Assembly (NCBI RefSeq): GCF_014905095.1
Contig: NZ_CP041165.1
Coordinates: 1,674,001-1,738,000 of the forward strand
Direction of reading: 5' to 3'
DNA length: 64,000 nt
Source: Sulfurimonas marina
GTDB taxonomy: Bacteria; Campylobacterota; Campylobacteria; Campylobacterales; Sulfurimonadaceae
Below, piece after piece: positions 43,986-53,559 of this stretch. The translations under genes and the position numbers were made by a program. The notes below the pieces were generated by a model. That model had not been told where the DNA came from, made no database searches, and worked only from the letters and a program-made list of their open reading frames with translations. How positions within the stretch are numbered: position 1 is the first letter of the stretch; every line of letters begins with the position of its first letter.

Positions 43986-44942
43986 ATGAACTATATAAAA
44001 AGAAAAAGCTGGGAATTAAAAGAGAGTTTTGTTACTGATGAAAAGTTCTTTAACGACAGAAGAAAGTTCTTAAAACTAGGCGCTGCCCTTGCTGTAAGTA
44101 CTTCTGCGGTGATGGAACTTGCTGCCAAAGAGTTTACACCCTTGCCAAACCTGCACTACACAAAAGATTTAAACCAAAACAATCTCACTCCAAACTCTTA
44201 TGAGCAAATCACCTCCTACAATAACTTCTATGAATTCACCACAAGTAAAAAAGCAGTTAAAGAAAAAGCCAAAAATTTTAGATCTGAACCATGGCAGATA
44301 TCTGTTGACGGACTTGTCGAAAAACCATTTATTCTAGATATGGAGAAACTGCTAAAAAAGTTTGCTCTTGAGGAGCGAATCTATAGATTTAGATGTGTTG
44401 AAGGCTGGTCTATGGTAGTCCCATGGATCGGTTTTGAACTCTCAGAACTGATAAAATATGCAAAACCCCTCTCAAATGCAAAATATATACGCTTTGAAAC
44501 CCTTTATGATCCTAAACAGTTCCCTAGTCAAAGATATGGCTTAGGATCGATTGACTACCCATATGTTGAAGGTCTGAGGATGGATGAGGCGATGAATCCT
44601 TTGGCTATTATAGCTGTAGGGCTTTATGGGCATACACTACCACCCCAAAATGGTGCACCCATTAGACTTATAACACCATGGAAATACGGTTTTAAAAGTA
44701 TAAAATCAATCGTAAAGATCACTTTTACAGATACTATGCCCTTAAATACATGGCGCAAAGCTGCACCTTATGAATACGGCTTCTATGCCAATGTCAATCC
44801 AGATGTAGACCACCCTCGCTGGTCACAAAAACGTGAACGCCTTTTAGGTAAATTTTTCAAACAAGATACACTTATGTTTAACGGCTATGAAAAAGAGGTG
44901 GCTGATCTGTATAAAGATATGGACCTTAGGAAAGAGTTTTGA
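43986..44942 (+). CDS. msrP: Methionine sulfoxide reductase, molybdopterin subunit
   Basis: Periplasmic enzyme that repairs oxidised methionine in proteins. 318 residues with a twin-arginine signal ([16 protein letters not shown], Arg25-26), the molybdenum ligand Cys137 in [15 protein letters not shown], and the family end [15 protein letters not shown]. Length close to E. coli MsrP. It overlaps msrQ by four bases. Confidence 0.95.
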   Translation: MNYIKRKSWELKESFVTDEKFFNDRRKFLKLGAALAVSTSAVMELAAKEFTPLPNLHYTKDLNQNNLTPNSYEQITSYNNFYEFTTSKKAVKEKAKNFRSEPWQISVDGLVEKPFILDMEKLLKKFALEERIYRFRCVEGWSMVVPWIGFELSELIKYAKPLSNAKYIRFETLYDPKQFPSQRYGLGSIDYPYVEGLRMDEAMNPLAIIAVGLYGHTLPPQNGAPIRLITPWKYGFKSIKSIVKITFTDTMPLNTWRKAAPYEYGFYANVNPDVDHPRWSQKRERLLGKFFKQDTLMFNGYEKEVADLYKDMDLRKEF

Positions 44943-45490
44943 ATAAACACTCTGTTTTAATAACCCTGCTCTTATCCCCTCTGCTCTTTTTATTATATAT
45001 GCTCTTCATAGTAGAAGTAGATGATCCGATTAAATATATCTATACTGTAACAGGGGCAACAGCTATCACCCTTTTATATGCCACAACTACTATCTCTTTA
45101 GTTAAAAAGATTGTCAACTTTATCAAATATCGCCGAACTGTCGGACTTTTTAGTTTTTTTTACGCTTTACTGCATATGCTGAATTTTATAATATTGGATA
45201 TGGAGCTTGATTTAGAGTTTGCCATTCAAGAGACTTTAGATAAGCCTTTTATATATCTGGGTATGAGTGCATTTTTCATATTACTTTTTATGGCCATTAC
45301 ATCACTTAAAAAACTATTTTCCAAGTTTTACAAATATCATAAAGTGATATATATAGCCATCATACTAGTGACTATACACTTTATTATGGCGCAAAAGGCA
45401 CTTAGTCTTGAACAATTTGGTTACCTTTTTATAATGGGGATTATAGTAGTATTGAAGATACTTCAGAGAACAAATCTGATAAAGTTATAA
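44939..45490 (+). CDS. msrQ: MsrQ haem-binding membrane subunit
   Basis: Passes electrons from the quinone pool to MsrP. 183 residues with about five to six helices; histidines in LLHMLNFI and [16 protein letters not shown] may bind b-type haem. Slightly shorter than typical (about 200). Start TTG 44939. Its stop and that of the convergent DUF3147 gene share the palindrome TTATAA. Confidence 0.88.
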   Translation: MNKHSVLITLLLSPLLFLLYMLFIVEVDDPIKYIYTVTGATAITLLYATTTISLVKKIVNFIKYRRTVGLFSFFYALLHMLNFIILDMELDLEFAIQETLDKPFIYLGMSAFFILLFMAITSLKKLFSKFYKYHKVIYIAIILVTIHFIMAQKALSLEQFGYLFIMGIIVVLKILQRTNLIKL

Positions 45491-45835
45491 TTCAATCCCA
45501 AACTTCCCAACTACATAAATCACACTGTAATACGCTGCTATCGTTAGTGTAGTTGCAATCAACATACTCAGAGGAAATCCAACACCTTTTTTTATAAGGA
45601 TTGGAAATGCTATAAATAGGGTCATAGATGGTGCTATGAGCCATACTATTCTTTGGGAAAACTCTACTGCACTGCTTGAACTTCCCGTATCGACATACAT
45701 CCAAATCATAGCGAGGATCGAGACCAAAGGTATGGCAGCTAGTAATGCACCCGCTAAAGAGTATCTTTTTCCTATTTCAGATATAAGTACGATCAGCACC
45801 GTCGTGATAAGTAATTTAACTATATAATACGTCAT
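45485..45835 (-). CDS. DUF3147 inner-membrane protein
   Basis: 116 residues with four transmembrane helices (about 3-19, 27-47, 62-80, 87-108) and the family-like GKRYSLAGALLAAIPLVSILAMIWMY. Function unknown. Confidence 0.7.
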   Translation of the reverse strand: MTYYIVKLLITTVLIVLISEIGKRYSLAGALLAAIPLVSILAMIWMYVDTGSSSSAVEFSQRIVWLIAPSMTLFIAFPILIKKGVGFPLSMLIATTLTIAAYYSVIYVVGKFGIEL

Positions 45836-45933
45836 TATTTTTCTCTCTATTTTCTATCTTGTAAGAATTATACACAACCTTATTGTGATCAAAGCATTTT
45901 ATGTGCATAATGCGAAATAAAAAAGGAAATATT

Positions 45934-46221
45934 TTGAAATATGTTGCATTTGTTTTTCAAGACGAAGATGAATTTACGGCTGTTGTTCCAGACATTTCAG
46001 GATGTATAGCTTCAGACGACACAGAAGAAGAGGCATGTGAAGCAGTTCTAGATGCTGTCGAGTTATGTCTTGAAGATGAGGAGCTTCCAAGAGCAAATAC
46101 ACTTGAGTATTTTACAGATGAAGTTCTAAACAAGTTGGGGCTCCCTTTAAACGCTTCAAAATACATTGTAGATGTAGAGGATGAAGGTTATAATTCATAC
46201 GGTGCAAAGCTCTTATCATAA
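45934..46221 (+). CDS. HicB-like antitoxin-fold protein without HicA
   Basis: About 95 residues: KYVAFVFQDEDEFTAVVPDISGCIASDDTEEEACEAVLDAVELCLEDEELPRA, the partial RNase H fold of the HicB family. No HicA gene lies on either side and no C-terminal DNA-binding domain is visible. Start: TTG 45934 with AAAGGAAAT upstream fits the family; ATG 45901 would add 11 residues. May be a solitary regulator or a relic. Confidence 0.7.
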   Translation: MKYVAFVFQDEDEFTAVVPDISGCIASDDTEEEACEAVLDAVELCLEDEELPRANTLEYFTDEVLNKLGLPLNASKYIVDVEDEGYNSYGAKLLS

Positions 46222-46297
46222 TAGAACTTTTTTCAAACCTCTTTGTCCGTTTCTTTAAAGTGCTATAATAAAAAACAGACAAATTTTAAGGCTTACA

Positions 46298-47266
46298 ATG
46301 AAGAAAATTGTTCTACTTCTGGTAATTGTTTTGAGTGCATTTGGATTGTATGTTTATCAAAACAATTCAGACTCTTCGGAGCAACAATCCACTTTTTACG
46401 GAAACATCGAAAACCGTACACAGAAGCTCTCATTTCGCTTTTTAGGTACGATCAAAACAGTTCCAAAAGATGAAGGGGAACAATTCTCTAAAGGGGATGT
46501 TTTAGCAACGCTTGACACGACACCCCTGCTCTATGCGATCGAACAACTCCAAGCCCAGATCGAGAGTGAAACAAGCATACTAAATAAACTCCAATCAGGC
46601 TATAGAAAAGAGGACATCGCGCAGGCAAAAGCAGCTATGCAAGAAGCCAAAGCGCTTCTTGACGGGGCAAAAGACACATACACACGTCAAAAACAACTCT
46701 ATAAGACAAAAACAACAGCTGAACAGACATATATTCAAACAAAAACAGCCTATGAAAAAGCACAAGCTGCATATAACAAAGCCGCAAGCTCATACAAACT
46801 GCTGCAAAACGGCTACCAAAAAGAGGATATTTTAGCCCAAGAGAAAAAGATAGCAGCACTCAAACTTCAAAAAAAGACACTAGAGTACAATCTCAAAGAG
46901 TCAACGATCTACGCACCAACAGACGGTACAGTTCTTAGCCGATATGTAGAACCAAACTCCGTTATAGTTGCAGCTCAAACTATCTTAGAGATAGCGCTGC
47001 AAAATGAGTACTGGGTACGTGCCTACATTAGTGAAGCAGAGCTTGGAGCGATCAAACAGGGACAAAAGATGCTGGTATACAGTGACGCAAGAGATGAACC
47101 TTATGAGGGGTATGTTGGGTTTATCTCACCAATTGCCGAGTTTACCCCGAAAAATATCGAAACACCGCAGTTACGCCCCGATCTTGTCTATAGATTTCGC
47201 GTTATCATTACAAACCCTACGGCTCAGTTGAAACAAGGCCTTCCTGTAACAATCAAAAGATTATAA
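46298..47266 (+). CDS. HlyD-type periplasmic adaptor of an ABC exporter
   Basis: 322 residues: amino-terminal membrane anchor (5-20), lipoyl-like half, long coiled-coil hairpin (about 75-190, AKAAMQEAKALLDGAKDTYTRQKQLYKTKTTAEQ), second half with STIYAPTDGTVLSRYVEPNSVI and a beta domain. Resembles YbhG. Followed by the ATPase and two permeases, so it links the inner-membrane pump to an outer-membrane channel encoded elsewhere. Confidence 0.85.
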   Translation: MKKIVLLLVIVLSAFGLYVYQNNSDSSEQQSTFYGNIENRTQKLSFRFLGTIKTVPKDEGEQFSKGDVLATLDTTPLLYAIEQLQAQIESETSILNKLQSGYRKEDIAQAKAAMQEAKALLDGAKDTYTRQKQLYKTKTTAEQTYIQTKTAYEKAQAAYNKAASSYKLLQNGYQKEDILAQEKKIAALKLQKKTLEYNLKESTIYAPTDGTVLSRYVEPNSVIVAAQTILEIALQNEYWVRAYISEAELGAIKQGQKMLVYSDARDEPYEGYVGFISPIAEFTPKNIETPQLRPDLVYRFRVIITNPTAQLKQGLPVTIKRL

Positions 47267-47274
47267 GAGACTCT

Positions 47275-48981
47275 ATGAAACTTGTCACTGCGCAAAATCT
47301 TTCTAAAACTTTTCAAGTTCAAGATACTCCTGCACTCAAAGAGCTCAGTTTTTCCATAGAGTCTGGAAAAATTACCGGAGTAGTAGGACCTGACGGCGCA
47401 GGCAAATCAACACTCATACGACTAATAGCGGGACTTTTAGAGTTCTCCGAGGGTTCTTTGGAGGTTCTAGGCACTTCTCTCCCCTCTGCAAAAGATGATT
47501 TCTTAGAAGATATCGGCTATATGCCTCAGCGTTTTGGTTTGTATGAGGAGCTGAGCATTGATGAAAATCTCAGTCTTTATGCAAACCTGCAGGATATCCC
47601 TTCCCAAAAAGAGAGGATAGAAGAGCTTTTAGAGTTTACTGAACTCAAGCCTTTTAGAAGTAGAAAAGCAGGTGACCTCTCAGGTGGAATGAAACAAAAA
47701 CTCGGGCTTGCATGTGCACTCATCAAAAAACCGAAACTGCTTCTTTTAGATGAACCGAGCGTAGGGGTCGATCCAATCTCAAGACGTGCTTTATGGAAAC
47801 TGGTTCAAACCCTTTTAGATGATGAAGTCGCCGTACTTTGGAGTACATCTTATCTTGATGAAGCTGATCAGTGTGATGAGATCATTTTACTCAGTGAAGG
47901 TTCTATGCTCTATCACGGAACACCTGAGCTTATGAAAAAACCGATCGAAAATGAGGTCTATCTTGTTGAAAATATAAGTATTGAAAAACGCTCTTTGCTC
48001 TCCAAACTTTTAGAATCACCTTCTGTTATGGATGCTGTTTTAGTGGGGGAATCTATCCGTGTAAATCTTATGCCAGACACCCCTTTCCCGCATTCATACC
48101 TCCAACAAGCCGATCTAAAAGCAACTGCAAAAATAACAGAACCGACTTTTGAAGATGCATTTATAAAGATGCTGGGTGTAAAAACGATCGCCACCTCTTT
48201 ACTCGCCGGGCAGATGCAGCAAAAACAATCAACAGATGCGAAGCTGATCGAGGCAAAGAATCTAACAAAAAAGTTCGGTGATTTTACCGCCACCGATGAT
48301 ATTGACTTTTCTATCGGTGCAGGGGAGATCTTTGGATTTTTAGGACCAAACGGTGCGGGAAAATCAACCACTTTCAAGATGCTGTGCGGTTTGCTTACAC
48401 CAACAAAAGGCACTGCTGCGGTCATGGGTGAAAATCTTTACCTTACAAACACAAATGCAAGGGAACAGATAGGATATATGGCACAAAAATTCTCTCTCTA
48501 CCAAACACTCAGCGTCAAAGACAACTTAGAGTTTTTTGCAGGTGTTTACGGACTTTCTCGCTCGGAGAGAAAAAAGAAGATAGATGCGATCGTAGAGACT
48601 TTTGATTTTACACCTCACTTAAATACAAAAACGGAACTGCTTCCCCTTGGACTCAAACAACGTCTGGCACTCTCGTGTGCTTTGATGCACGAACCCTCTG
48701 TATTATTTTTGGATGAACCCACAAGTGGTGTCGATCCGATCACACGTAAAGAGTTTTGGACACACATTAACGGGCTCATAAAAAAAGGGATCTCCGTTAT
48801 GGTCACGACCCACTTTATGGATGAAGCGCAATACTGCGATCGGATAATGCTTATCTATAAAGGCAAAGCTATCGCCGTGGGAACTCCCGATGAGCTCAAA
48901 TACCAAGTCTCCGAAAATGCCACAATGGAGGAGGCTTTTATAGAGCTGATCGAGAGGTATGAGACAAGGGAAGTGGTATGA
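47275..48981 (+). CDS. ABC transporter ATPase with two nucleotide-binding domains (YbhF-like)
   Basis: 568 residues carrying two ATPase domains. First: Walker A GPDGAGKST, signature LSGGMKQKL, Walker B LLLLDEPSVGVD. Second: GPNGAGKST, degenerate signature LPLGLKQRL, Walker [13 protein letters not shown]. One protein thus supplies both halves of the engine. Overlaps the next gene by four bases. Confidence 0.92.
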   Translation: MKLVTAQNLSKTFQVQDTPALKELSFSIESGKITGVVGPDGAGKSTLIRLIAGLLEFSEGSLEVLGTSLPSAKDDFLEDIGYMPQRFGLYEELSIDENLSLYANLQDIPSQKERIEELLEFTELKPFRSRKAGDLSGGMKQKLGLACALIKKPKLLLLDEPSVGVDPISRRALWKLVQTLLDDEVAVLWSTSYLDEADQCDEIILLSEGSMLYHGTPELMKKPIENEVYLVENISIEKRSLLSKLLESPSVMDAVLVGESIRVNLMPDTPFPHSYLQQADLKATAKITEPTFEDAFIKMLGVKTIATSLLAGQMQQKQSTDAKLIEAKNLTKKFGDFTATDDIDFSIGAGEIFGFLGPNGAGKSTTFKMLCGLLTPTKGTAAVMGENLYLTNTNAREQIGYMAQKFSLYQTLSVKDNLEFFAGVYGLSRSERKKKIDAIVETFDFTPHLNTKTELLPLGLKQRLALSCALMHEPSVLFLDEPTSGVDPITRKEFWTHINGLIKKGISVMVTTHFMDEAQYCDRIMLIYKGKAIAVGTPDELKYQVSENATMEEAFIELIERYETREVV

Positions 48982-50069
48982 AACTCCGCAGACTAAGCGC
49001 ACTTTTGGTAAAAGAGAGTTTTCAGATCATTCGCGATCCAAGTGCGATACTTATCGCTTTCATACTCCCTTTGATCCTTTTGTTTTTAATGGGGTATGCT
49101 GTTTCACTCGATGCAAAAAAACTCCCTTTTGGGATCATCAATAAAAGTGCAACACTCAGCTCCCATACCCTGCTTCAAAAGTTTGCAGCCTCACCTTTTT
49201 TTAAAACCACTTTTGCATATAACGAAGAGAAACTGCTTAAAGAGATTGAAACAAATCATCTTAAAGGCCTGCTTATAATAGATGAAGATTTCGGGCTTAA
49301 CAACGAGTACAAATTCCAACTCCTTGTAGATGCAAGCGATCCAAATACTGCAGGACTACTCCAAAAATACACCTCTGGGATCATTCAAAACTGGTCTGTT
49401 GAAGAGGGGATCGTTGCAAAACTCCCAATTGAGATCAAACCAAGGTACTGGTTTAATCCGGAAACTTCTAGCCGTTATTTTTTACTTCCTGGCTCGATCG
49501 CAGTTATTATGACGCTTATCGGAACTTTGCTTACCGCTTTGGTAATTGCAAGAGAGTGGGAACGCGGGACTATGGAAGCGTTGATGGCGACACCTGTTTC
49601 TATGGCAGAGATTATCGTTGGTAAACTCCTTCCTTACTTCATTTTGGGACTTGGTTCCATGTTGCTTTGTTTTGTAGTAGCCTACTATTGGTATGAAGTC
49701 CCGTTTGAGGGGAATATCTTTCTCCTTTTTGTACTTGGGGCATTTTACCTTTTCCCTTCTCTTAACATCGGACTGCTGATCTCAACTCTCGCTAAAAACC
49801 AGTTTGTAGCTGCACAGGTCTCACTTATAATCGGTTTTCTTCCCGCATTTTTACTCTCAGGATTTTTATTTGAGATCGCAAATATGCCCTACTGGCTGCA
49901 ACTAGTTACATACATCTTTCCCGCACGCTACTTTGTAGAGTCTTTGCAGACTATCTTTTTAGTAGGGAACATCCCCTCACTTTTTCTCAAAGATATTTTT
50001 GCAATGACGCTTGTAGGGGTATTTGTCTTTATAATTGTTATGAAAAAAAGTAAAAAAGGGTTGGAATGA
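48978..50069 (+). CDS. ABC-2 type permease, first (YbhS-like)
   Basis: 363 residues: helix near 24-43, large periplasmic domain (about 45-175), then five helices with RWERGTMEALMATPVSMAEIIVGKLLPYFILG, the ABC-2 signature. Overlaps the second permease by four bases. Confidence 0.9.
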   Translation: MKLRRLSALLVKESFQIIRDPSAILIAFILPLILLFLMGYAVSLDAKKLPFGIINKSATLSSHTLLQKFAASPFFKTTFAYNEEKLLKEIETNHLKGLLIIDEDFGLNNEYKFQLLVDASDPNTAGLLQKYTSGIIQNWSVEEGIVAKLPIEIKPRYWFNPETSSRYFLLPGSIAVIMTLIGTLLTALVIAREWERGTMEALMATPVSMAEIIVGKLLPYFILGLGSMLLCFVVAYYWYEVPFEGNIFLLFVLGAFYLFPSLNIGLLISTLAKNQFVAAQVSLIIGFLPAFLLSGFLFEIANMPYWLQLVTYIFPARYFVESLQTIFLVGNIPSLFLKDIFAMTLVGVFVFIIVMKKSKKGLE

Positions 50070-51160
50070 TTCGACGACTGCTTGCACTAATAAAAAAAGA
50101 GTTTTTAGCAATCAAGAATGATAAAAAAAGTCTTGTTGTTGTGATCGTACCGCCCCTTATTCAAGTTTTCATATTTGCTTTTGCCGCAACCTTAGAGGTT
50201 AAACATATTAATTTAGCTGTAATGGATAAAGACGCTACACCTGCAAGTCTACAGCTGATCCAACACCTAAAAGCCTCTTCTTATATAGAGACACTCAAAC
50301 GGGTAGAGACGAAAAAGGAGTTTGAAACGCTTATAGATCGAGAAAAGATTTTAGCTACGATTATTATCCCCCAAGGATTTGGAAAAGATTTACATTTTGC
50401 CGATGCAAAGATAGGAATCATTTTTGACGGGCGTCATTCAAATACGGCGCAGATAGCAGAGGGGTATCTTACAAACATCATCAACAATTACGCTACGAGT
50501 TTACAACAAAAAGAGCTTCCTATTAAACTGCAAAGCCACTTTTTATACAACCAGAATCTCAATAACTTTTGGTGGATTGTTCCAAACCTTTTCGGCTCTG
50601 TTACAATGGTGGTGGCAATGCTGCTAACATCCCTTTCTATAGCGAGAGAAAGAGAACTTGGAACATTTGATCAGGTGTTAGTCTCGCCGCTTCGCTCTCA
50701 TGAGATTCTCCTTGGAAAACTGCTCCCTGCTCTTTTTATAAGTACTTTGGAGTCTACACTTATCCTCTTTGCTGCAGTATTTATATTTGATGTTCCTTTT
50801 GTCGGTTCTTTATCTATGCTTTATATCGGTGTAGTTGTGTTTTTATTTTCTATGTCGGGAGTGGGACTGCTTATATCTTCAATCTCAAATACACAACAAC
50901 AAGCAATTCTCGGCTCATTTGTAGTACTACTACCGTCATTTTTGATCTCCGGATTTGCAACACCTGTTGAGAATATGCCCTCATGGCTACAATCATTTTC
51001 GGCACTTTTTCCGCTTAAGTACTATCTGGTTTTAATTAAAGGGGTATTTTTGAAAGATATCTCTTGGGAGGAAACGATTCCGCTGTTACTGCCTATGATT
51101 GGGCTTGGAATAGTTTTTATGTTAATTGCGATGATGTTTTTTCGCAAACGCTCAAGATAA
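50066..51160 (+). CDS. ABC-2 type permease, second (YbhR-like)
   Basis: 364 residues with the same layout: helix 25-44, periplasmic domain, and SIARERELGTFDQVLVSPLRSHEILLGKLLPALF. Completes the exporter HlyD-ATPase-permease-permease. Substrate unknown; YbhFSR is linked to drugs and cations in E. coli. Confidence 0.9.
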   Translation: MIRRLLALIKKEFLAIKNDKKSLVVVIVPPLIQVFIFAFAATLEVKHINLAVMDKDATPASLQLIQHLKASSYIETLKRVETKKEFETLIDREKILATIIIPQGFGKDLHFADAKIGIIFDGRHSNTAQIAEGYLTNIINNYATSLQQKELPIKLQSHFLYNQNLNNFWWIVPNLFGSVTMVVAMLLTSLSIARERELGTFDQVLVSPLRSHEILLGKLLPALFISTLESTLILFAAVFIFDVPFVGSLSMLYIGVVVFLFSMSGVGLLISSISNTQQQAILGSFVVLLPSFLISGFATPVENMPSWLQSFSALFPLKYYLVLIKGVFLKDISWEETIPLLLPMIGLGIVFMLIAMMFFRKRSR

Positions 51161-51174
51161 GCGCTTACTTTGAG
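51151..51174. terminator. 24-bp inverted repeat at convergent gene ends
   Basis: CTCAAGATAAGC/GCTTACTTTGAG: 10 Watson-Crick pairs, one G-T and one mismatch over 12 positions. The permease TAA lies in the left arm and the stop of the minus-strand gene in the right arm. Likely a compact bidirectional transcription end. Confidence 0.45.
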
Positions 51175-51389
51175 GCTATTTTCATTGCTAAATTTCTAGC
51201 GAATGGAAAGACCACTAAAATTGTAGGAAAAGCGATCGCATAAGCGACAAGCCATGCATTTATCCAAATAGAGATGAAGTTATCTACCAATCCGAGATTG
51301 ATAAAACTAATAGCACCCGACATTATAAAACTCATAAATCCTGAGAGTAAAAATGTTTGTACATACTGTAAATATTTTGCTGAAATCAT
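51165..51389 (-). CDS. DUF2798-type small membrane protein
   Basis: 74 residues, two transmembrane helices (about 10-30 and 43-62) with SGFMSFIMSGAISFINLG and AWLVAYAIAFPTILVVFP, the DUF2798 pattern. Overlaps the mutY stop by four bases. Function unknown. Confidence 0.7.
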   Translation of the reverse strand: MISAKYLQYVQTFLLSGFMSFIMSGAISFINLGLVDNFISIWINAWLVAYAIAFPTILVVFPFARNLAMKIASK

Positions 51390-52315
51390 TTTATAAACCT
51401 TAATGCTTTTTTTGTAAGTGACGAGATAGGTGCACTCTCTATTTTATCGAGCTCAAACCACTCAACCTCATCTTGTATATCTTCTGTAGTATAAAGATGT
51501 ACACTTAAACGGTATTTTGTATAAGAGTGTTTAAATACTCCGATCAAGTTCTCTTCAACCGGTTCAACACTTGGGAGTTCAAGCATATTTTTATACATAG
51601 GACCGTGGGAAAGTTTGAGTGCGATCTTACCATCTTTTACCAACAAAGCGTAAAACAGCTCTAATGATTCATACTCTTTTTTCTTAGTCTCGGTATAGAG
51701 TTCAGGTTCATTTTTCCCTTCACATTCATCAAAGAGCGGGCACTCGTCACACTTTGGATTTTTCGGCAGACAGACCATTGAACCAAGGTCCATGAGTGCA
51801 AGGTTATGTTCACGTGGAGCTTGATGATTTAAGAGTTCTTCTGCCTTTTCCCAGATCACGGCCTCTTTTACATCTAAAAGTGCAAAAAATCGTTTGAGCA
51901 CCCGTGCGATATTTGTATCCACAACAGGGACACTCTGTTTATATCCGAAACTACAGATCGCACTTGCGGTGTATTTTCCTATTCCGGGAAGTTTAAGCAG
52001 CTCTTTGAGATCAGACGGCAGAGAATTTTGGACAGTTTGAGCGGTAGCGTGCAGATTTCTTGCACGAGAGTAGTATCCTAACCCGCTCCAACAAGCAAAT
52101 ACCTCATCAAGCGGTGAATCTGCCAGTTTTTCAAGGGTGGGAAATTTTTCTAAAAATCGTGGATAGTATTCCTGCTCAACACGGTTTACCTGAGTCTGTT
52201 GCAGCATTATCTCACTGAGGTAAATATGGTATATATCTGTGGTATTTCTCCAGAGTAAAGAGTGTCTGCCCTCTTTTTCATACCATTCTAAGAGTTTGTT
52301 TTGCACATTATGCAA
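51386..52315 (-). CDS. mutY: A/G-specific adenine glycosylase
   Basis: Removes adenine opposite 8-oxoguanine. 309 residues: catalytic Glu35 in LSEIMLQQTQV, helix-hairpin-helix LPGIGKYTASAI, catalytic Asp in PVVDTNIARVLKR, 4Fe-4S cluster ligands C-x6-C-x2-C-x5-C (CLPKNPKCDECPLFDEC) and a NUDIX-like C-terminal domain (about 220-305), shorter than in E. coli. Confidence 0.96.
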   Translation of the reverse strand: MHNVQNKLLEWYEKEGRHSLLWRNTTDIYHIYLSEIMLQQTQVNRVEQEYYPRFLEKFPTLEKLADSPLDEVFACWSGLGYYSRARNLHATAQTVQNSLPSDLKELLKLPGIGKYTASAICSFGYKQSVPVVDTNIARVLKRFFALLDVKEAVIWEKAEELLNHQAPREHNLALMDLGSMVCLPKNPKCDECPLFDECEGKNEPELYTETKKKEYESLELFYALLVKDGKIALKLSHGPMYKNMLELPSVEPVEENLIGVFKHSYTKYRLSVHLYTTEDIQDEVEWFELDKIESAPISSLTKKALRFIK

Positions 52316-52334
52316 TCTTTCTATCCTTTAAAGA

Positions 52335-52676
52335 CTAGATATTTAAAACTGCCCATTCGCTATTTTTCAACGCTTCAGTTAAAAACTCACCTGTATGACG
52401 AACCTTGATCCCTATCTCTTCTAATAGCTCAATCCCTTCATACTCTTCCGTACACAAAATGCATGAACTGAACTCCACATTCTCTTTTTGCATCTCTAAG
52501 ACTTTTTCGCGAACAAAACTATTATTTTTAGCAGGGACAATAGATGCGCCCCAGAACATAACATGAACATGCTTCCAGTATTCTCTAGGCATAGAAACAC
52601 TTCCATAGAGTAACGGAAATTTAATAATGGTATCGACATTGTCGGTACTTATAACGATAAGCAGTTTATCTTTCAT
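52335..52676 (-). CDS. DsrE-like small protein
   Basis: About 113 residues with an alpha/beta pattern like DsrE/DsrF proteins (KDKLLIVISTDNVDTIIKFPLLYGSVSMP, HVMFWGASIV, SSCILCTEEYEGIELLEEIGI). The central CxxC (SCILC) could be redox or sulfur-relay active. Start ATG 52676 has AGGA upstream; ATG 52679 and GTG 52688 are alternatives. Family assignment is tentative. Confidence 0.5.
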   Translation of the reverse strand: MKDKLLIVISTDNVDTIIKFPLLYGSVSMPREYWKHVHVMFWGASIVPAKNNSFVREKVLEMQKENVEFSSCILCTEEYEGIELLEEIGIKVRHTGEFLTEALKNSEWAVLNI

Positions 52677-52877
52677 CATATTCCTCACAATTGGCGAAAT
52701 TATATCAAAAAATTATAATACTTGATAACAAGAAACTATTGAGTATAATCACCATATTGCAAGGTGTTTCTATAGGTTATTTTATGATAAAAACAACCAG
52801 TTCATAATAGAATTATATTATTTATTGTATTTATAATAAACATAAGATATAATTTAAAAACAACTTAGGATAGATAG

Positions 52878-53558
52878 ATGTACTTCAAACTTTTACTTTT
52901 AGGCACTCTTCTTACATTTACCGCCTGCAACGAACACCATCAAAGCAAAAATCTTGACGGTGAAAAACTTTTAAAAGAGAAATGCAGCAGCTGTCATAAT
53001 ATAGACTTGCCGCCAAAAACTTTTGAAGATGAGAAAGCACCGCCGATGATGGCTGTAGTTTTTCATGTAAGAAACTTTACAGAGATTAATGTAGAAAGCC
53101 AAAGAGTTCCAAAAGCTATTGAGTTTGTAAAAGATTATGCCCTCTATCCGAGTATTTCAAAAGCTTTCTGTGATAAAGAGAGTCTAAAGAGTTACGGACT
53201 TATGCCTTCACAAAAAGGTTTAGTGAGTGAAGATGAATTAGAAGCGATCGCCGTTTATATGTTTGAACATTTCACACAGGAAAATCTTGAAAAAGAGCAA
53301 CGTGTTTTAAGAAAATACAATGCGATGACTCAAGGGGAAAAAATCGCCATCAAAAATAACTGTTTAGGGTGTCATAGAGTTGAAAAAGATTTGATGGGTC
53401 CCTCATTTAAAAAGATTGCAGACAAATATAAAAACGATGAACAAAAGCTCAAAACAGCTATACGCAACGGCGGCAATAAAATGCCTCCATATACAAACCT
53501 GAGCGATAAGGAGCTTCAAGATCTTAGTAAGTTTATCTATCGCTCATTAAAAAAGTAA
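52878..53558 (+). CDS. Dihaem cytochrome c lipoprotein
   Basis: 226 residues, lipobox ending TACN (Cys17), then two c-type haem sites: CSSCH (36-40) and CLGCH (162-166), the second followed by LMGPSFKKIADKYKN and KMPPYTNLSDKELQDLSKFI, a class I cytochrome fold with Met ligand. The two haem domains are separated by about 120 residues. Periplasmic, membrane-anchored electron carrier; partner unknown. Ends one base before the stop of the convergent cyclase. Confidence 0.85.
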   Translation: MYFKLLLLGTLLTFTACNEHHQSKNLDGEKLLKEKCSSCHNIDLPPKTFEDEKAPPMMAVVFHVRNFTEINVESQRVPKAIEFVKDYALYPSISKAFCDKESLKSYGLMPSQKGLVSEDELEAIAVYMFEHFTQENLEKEQRVLRKYNAMTQGEKIAIKNNCLGCHRVEKDLMGPSFKKIADKYKNDEQKLKTAIRNGGNKMPPYTNLSDKELQDLSKFIYRSLKK

Positions 53559-53559
53559 T

